Origin: Bacteroidota bacterium
GTDB lineage: Bacteria > Bacteroidota > Bacteroidia > Chitinophagales > Chitinophagaceae
Length of the DNA: 34,739 nt
NCBI GenBank assembly: GCA_023409975.1
Contig: JAEYQO010000042.1
Coordinates: forward strand, 1-34,739
Direction of reading: 5' to 3'
Shown one piece after another: positions 31,861 through 34,739 of this stretch. Every line of letters starts with the position of its first letter. Position 1 is the stretch's first letter. The notes beneath the pieces were generated by a model, which saw only the letters and a list, made by a program, of their open reading frames with translations, ran no database searches and was not told the DNA's origin. The position numbers and the translations under genes were made by a program.

Positions 31861-31889
31861 AAATAAAAAAACCAGCTTAACAGCTGGTT
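31861..31889 (-). terminator. Terminator of the mtgA-lipoprotein operon
   Basis: Read on the minus strand, AACCAGC at 31889-31883 pairs with GCTGGTT at 31876-31870 and is followed by TTTTT-A-TTT. Confidence 0.75.
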
Positions 31890-31914
31890 AGCAGTTGATT
31901 AACCAATGATTAGC
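31877..31914. repeat. 11-bp phased repeat array D
   Basis: TTAAC 31877, TTAGC 31888, TTAAC 31899 and TTAGC 31910 start every 11 bp. The first unit lies in the loop of the terminator and the rest follow it. The spacing is exact, but the overlap with a hairpin makes this copy less certain than A to C. Confidence 0.4.
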
Positions 31915-31951
31915 AATCACCTGCCTGAAAACACAGAATCTCTTCAGGATT

Positions 31952-32233
31952 TTATTGCTGTTGTCCTGGCACTCTCTGGCGGGTGCTGACTGCTGAATCC
32001 TGTCCGGAACTTTTTGGCGTGGCATTGTCAGGACCAGCCGTTGGCGAGGCATAGTCTGTCCCGAATGTGTCTCTGAGGGGCGCAGTGGAAGTATTGGGGT
32101 TCTCATAACCCCCCTGTCCTTCCATACCCATGCTGTCAGCACGGGAGTGGTCTTCGTTGACGTTATTGTCCATATCGCCGCAGGATGTCATCAGCATACC
32201 CGCAACGAATAGCATAGTGAGGTATCTTTTCAT
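31952..32233 (-). CDS. Small lipoprotein (second of a pair)
   Basis: A 93-residue protein with a type II signal peptide; the lipobox is MTSC with the cysteine at residue 18. The rest is low-complexity and polar (NEDHSRADSMGMEGQGGY, PNTSTAPLRD, SAVSTRQRVPGQQQ). No domain is recognised. It follows the first lipoprotein gene by 17 bases and is closed by the terminator at 31861-31889. Such short, disordered lipoproteins are often surface or periplasmic and fast-evolving. Confidence 0.65.
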   Translation of the reverse strand: MKRYLTMLFVAGMLMTSCGDMDNNVNEDHSRADSMGMEGQGGYENPNTSTAPLRDTFGTDYASPTAGPDNATPKSSGQDSAVSTRQRVPGQQQ

Positions 32234-32250
32234 GGTCGTAATTTAGTTTG

Positions 32251-32493
32251 TTACTGAGCTTGTTCTTCTTCAGAAGTGGTCAGGGCAGGCCTGCGGCCAC
32301 CACCCGTATCAACATCTGTTGCTGTTCCGTCCTGTACTTCCGCAGGGTCATCACCACCATATTGTGCTGGCGCTGTTCCGTACATATTGGTTGAATCGAT
32401 TGGAGCTGTGGTTCCTGCATTATCTGCATCGTTGGCAACACAGGAGGCCAGTATCGCTGTAAGGAATAATCCCGCTATAACTCTTATTATCAT
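32251..32493 (-). CDS. Small lipoprotein (first of a pair)
   Basis: An 80-residue protein with a type II signal peptide and lipobox LASC (cysteine at residue 18). The rest is acidic, Gly/Thr/Asp-rich and probably disordered (DNAGTTAPIDSTNMYGTAP, DGTATDVDTGGGRRP). It lies 42 bases after mtgA and 17 bases before the second lipoprotein; the three form a likely operon. Both lipoproteins share the type of tail but not clear sequence, so they may be old duplicates or just similar in composition. Confidence 0.65.
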   Translation of the reverse strand: MIIRVIAGLFLTAILASCVANDADNAGTTAPIDSTNMYGTAPAQYGGDDPAEVQDGTATDVDTGGGRRPALTTSEEEQAQ

Positions 32494-32535
32494 CTTAGAT
32501 TCTTTACCAGAAAGTGTAAAAGATTATGCCAGAGC

Positions 32536-33252
32536 TTACTTTGCATATACCAGGGAACGTACATCGCTGTCAGACTCAATTAGTTTCATCTGGCGAAGGA
32601 TGCCGGGAGATCGCCAACTGACGCGTTTACTGACCGGCTTTACGGTAAAGCGTTTTGGATTGGGCAGGCAGGCAATGATCATCGATGCCTCTTTTCTGGT
32701 CAGTCGCGAGGCGGGCTTGTTGAAATATTTCTGTGCAGCCGCTTCAATGCCAAAGATGCCCGGTCCCATTTCTATTACATTCAGATAGACCTCCAGAATG
32801 CGCTGCTTCCCCCAGACCCACTCAATTAGCTTGGTATATACAGCCTCTGGTGCTTTCCGTACATAGCGGCTCCAGCCGCTGCCCTGCCAGAGAAAAACAT
32901 TCTTTGCGGTTTGCTGACTGATTGTACTGGCTGCAGCTCCTTTCCTTTTCTGCTTTTTTTGCTGGGTACCTTCCAGGCTCTTCTCAATCGCCTTCCAGTC
33001 GAATCCCCCATGCACAGGAAATAGCTGGTCTTCGCTGGCAATCGCTGCAAGCTTCACGTTCGTTGAAATATCGTCCCAACTCACGTAATCCCTTTTTAAC
33101 CCATCTCCGGAGACGAGGCTACTCAATTGTGTGATGGTGATGGGCGGAAATATCCAACGGCAAAGGACGAGGTATGCCAGGGACAAAAGGAACAGGTACA
33201 GGACCGTCCTGAACACGAAAGGGAAGAAACCACCACGTTTTATTGTTGCCAT
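32536..33252 (-). CDS. mtgA: Monofunctional biosynthetic peptidoglycan transglycosylase MtgA
   Basis: A 238-residue membrane-anchored GT51 glycosyltransferase. One N-terminal helix (VFRTVLYLFLLSLAYLVL) is followed by the motif set: AAIASEDQLFPVHGGFD with the catalytic E74, ASTISQQTAKNVFLW, RKAPEAVYTKLIEWVWGKQRILEVYLNVIEMG and GIFGIEAAAQKYF. It polymerises lipid II into glycan chains at the inner membrane. No transpeptidase domain is present, as expected for this family. It is divergent from the metallophosphoesterase gene with 66 bases between. Confidence 0.94.
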   Translation of the reverse strand: MATIKRGGFFPFVFRTVLYLFLLSLAYLVLCRWIFPPITITQLSSLVSGDGLKRDYVSWDDISTNVKLAAIASEDQLFPVHGGFDWKAIEKSLEGTQQKKQKRKGAAASTISQQTAKNVFLWQGSGWSRYVRKAPEAVYTKLIEWVWGKQRILEVYLNVIEMGPGIFGIEAAAQKYFNKPASRLTRKEASMIIACLPNPKRFTVKPVSKRVSWRSPGILRQMKLIESDSDVRSLVYAK

Positions 33253-33318
33253 GAAAACTGAAAATTACAAATTCTACAGGCAGCGGGCGGGGTATAGTTT
33301 TTACTTCATTCTGTTTTC

Positions 33319-34170
33319 ATGAAACTTCTTAAAACGCTTTTGCCGGCGGGTCTGGTCGCTATGGCAGCCGCTGTCCTTTATGCTGCCTGGTGGCAACCGT
33401 ACTTCTTCGAAGTGCGTAGATTCCATATTGGCAGAAGGGGCAGCGGAAGGATCATACGCATGATTCATCTTTCTGATCTGCATTTCGGGGAAGCGTTTTT
33501 TTCTTTTCACCGACGCCTTGTAAACCATATCAATTCACTGGAACCCGATCTGCTGATCATCACCGGCGACGCGGTGGATGAAGATGCAGAAAAACCCACG
33601 GGTCTCCGACAGTTTCTGAAGCTGCTACAGCCGGGTATCAGAAAGATCGCTGTACCGGGAAATCATGATCACAAATCTGGCGTGGCCTTTCAGGAGCTGC
33701 AGAAAGTTTATGAGCAGATGGATGTCCGGCTGTTGATCAATGAAACGGTCAAATTGTATTTTCCCGCAGGAACGCTGACAGTTACGGGACTTGATGATAT
33801 GATCGAAGGGAACCCCTGTTTCATTGAAGCGACGAAACACCTCGGGACTTCTGAGAATCACATCCTTCTGATACATAGTCCCAAACACCAGGAGTCTGTG
33901 CTGGATGATATTACGGAGCTCAACCGGAATCGCCCTGCAGAACGTCATATCCGGCTCCAGTACATTTTTGCCGGCCACAACCATGGTGGTCAGATCCGTT
34001 TGCCTAACTATGTACCTGTCCTCCCCCTGGAATCAGGAAATTATATCGATGGCTGGTATAATGAACAGCCACCGTATCTCTATTTGTCAAAAGGCTTTGG
34101 TACATCGGCTGTCCCTTTTCGCTGGGGAGCACGGCCTGAAATAGCCGTTTTTCATTATCATATCGACTAG
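33319..34170 (+). CDS. Metallophosphoesterase (YkuE/YaeI-like)
   Basis: A 283-residue calcineurin-like phosphoesterase with an N-terminal membrane anchor (LLPAGLVAMAAAVLYAAWW). The five metal motifs are in order: D53-H55 in LSDLHFG, GD at 83-84, GNHD at 114-117, IHSPKH near 184, and AGHNHGGQ near 220. This layout is that of the YkuE/YaeI group, some of which act on lipid-linked or nucleotide substrates; the substrate is not known here. It is divergent from mtgA and may be cotranscribed with the small membrane protein after it. Confidence 0.9.
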   Translation: MKLLKTLLPAGLVAMAAAVLYAAWWQPYFFEVRRFHIGRRGSGRIIRMIHLSDLHFGEAFFSFHRRLVNHINSLEPDLLIITGDAVDEDAEKPTGLRQFLKLLQPGIRKIAVPGNHDHKSGVAFQELQKVYEQMDVRLLINETVKLYFPAGTLTVTGLDDMIEGNPCFIEATKHLGTSENHILLIHSPKHQESVLDDITELNRNRPAERHIRLQYIFAGHNHGGQIRLPNYVPVLPLESGNYIDGWYNEQPPYLYLSKGFGTSAVPFRWGARPEIAVFHYHID

Positions 34171-34232
34171 TCCCCGTATTCTTTTGGTTGTTCTTTCTGG
34201 TACAACTCCCCATCTTCCACTATATTTACTCG

Positions 34233-34457
34233 ATGTCGAAAGGTCTTAAGGAAGATCAGACTGCAACGCAGGAAACCCTCGATGCATTAAAGGAGTACTG
34301 GAGGCAATTTATCGAATGGCTAAAACCGAAAAGGGGCGATGCCATTCTTTTACAGATTATCAAGTCTATTCTGAAGATCCCGGTAGTGCTCCTTGTCGTC
34401 GCACTTTCACCTGTGGTCATTCTGGTGCTACTCATAGCCTTCGCTGCAGTACTTTAG
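34233..34457 (+). CDS. Small membrane protein
   Basis: A 74-residue protein with a charged helix (LDALKEYWRQFIEWLKPKRG) and a long hydrophobic end (LKIPVVLLVVALSPVVILVLLIAFAAVL). The ATG at 34233 is preferred over one at 34188, which would add 15 poorly coding residues. It is followed after 2 bases by the next gene. No family recognised. Confidence 0.6.
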   Translation: MSKGLKEDQTATQETLDALKEYWRQFIEWLKPKRGDAILLQIIKSILKIPVVLLVVALSPVVILVLLIAFAAVL

Positions 34458-34459
34458 TT

Positions 34460-34739
34460 ATGTCAGCCCGGTTATTACTATTCCTGTTTTGCGCTCTCCT
34501 CTTTCTGTTGCATCAGATACTGAGCTGGGTTGGGGTGAAGATTCCGCTTTTGGATCAATACCTCGATGCCCTCTGTCTCATGCCGATCCTGTTGTGGCTT
34601 AGGTTGAAGGAATTGCAACTGGTCTGGAAGCGACCACCGGATCACCGGTTCAGTGTCGCAGAGCTGACGGGTTTTCTCATCTTCATTTGCTTCGTTACAG
34701 AATTCCTGTTCCCGCTCTGGTCCGACCGTTTTACTGCTG
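34460..34739 (+). CDS. Membrane protein, cut by the right edge
   Basis: The frame is open from ATG at 34460 to the right edge (93 codons). It has three hydrophobic stretches (LLLFLFCALLFLLHQIL, LCLMPILLWLRL, ELTGFLIFICFVTEFLFPLW) and the motif YLDALCLMP. This resembles small Bacteroidota membrane proteins that carry a YLDD-like motif, some of which are annotated as magnesium citrate secondary transporters, but I cannot confirm the family. It is probably cotranslated with the upstream gene, being 2 bases after its stop. Confidence 0.55.
   Translation, partial: MSARLLLFLFCALLFLLHQILSWVGVKIPLLDQYLDALCLMPILLWLRLKELQLVWKRPPDHRFSVAELTGFLIFICFVTEFLFPLWSDRFTA

Overview
The window reads as chromosome of a Bacteroidota bacterium, most like the Chitinophagaceae. 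Three secreted proteins end in type IX secretion (T9SS) sorting domains, there is a gliding-type ABC ATPase (GldA), a short protein carries a PID-CTERM-like exosortase tail, promoters follow the TAnnTTTG pattern, and Shine-Dalgarno sequences are weak or absent. No rRNA, tRNA, CRISPR array, insertion sequence or prophage was seen. Coding density is high and most genes are house-keeping or conserved accessory genes.

Layout. 1-1405: 5' part of a T9SS-exported protein on the minus strand, running off the left edge. 1.8-4.0 kb: a DUF1579 protein and an SRPBCC/AHSA1 protein in a minus operon, divergent from a GlxA-type (DJ-1/PfpI + AraC) regulator. 4.1-7.5 kb: a small acidic protein with a strong terminator, a lipoprotein M1 aminopeptidase, and two small unknown proteins. 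7.5-12 kb: a CNNM/CBS/CorC membrane protein, an FMN-barrel protein, a YjlB-like cupin, a GNAT-nitrilase fusion and a DUF3817 protein. 12.2-14.4 kb: a compact exosortase locus (exosortase, overlapping small membrane protein, 72-residue PID-CTERM-like substrate) beside a divergent outer-membrane barrel protein. 14.4-19 kb: DUF3108 protein, AraC regulator, a cyclase of the KynB type, an RDD protein and small unknowns. 19-23 kb: tryptophan 2,3-dioxygenase, GldA and an ABC-F protein. 23-28.3 kb: a PNGase F-like T9SS protein, then der-rimO and a convergent thioredoxin. 28.5-34.7 kb: a thioredoxin-reductase-like flavoprotein, a repeat-bearing T9SS protein, small membrane proteins, two tandem small lipoproteins behind mtgA, a metallophosphoesterase, and a membrane protein cut by the right edge.

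The most unusual structure is a set of 11-bp phased repeats: TTAAC/TTTGT-like pentamers start every 11 bp in intergenic DNA. Two well-matched copies flank the exosortase substrate gene (13203-13262 and 13594-13653). A third precedes the repeat-bearing T9SS gene (29816-29853), a fourth lies near 31877-31914, and a weak fifth at 4541-4579. The two copies at the exosortase locus align unit by unit and can each fold into a hairpin with the same loop but different stems. This looks like a dedicated regulatory element tied to surface-protein genes; its regulator is not identified here.
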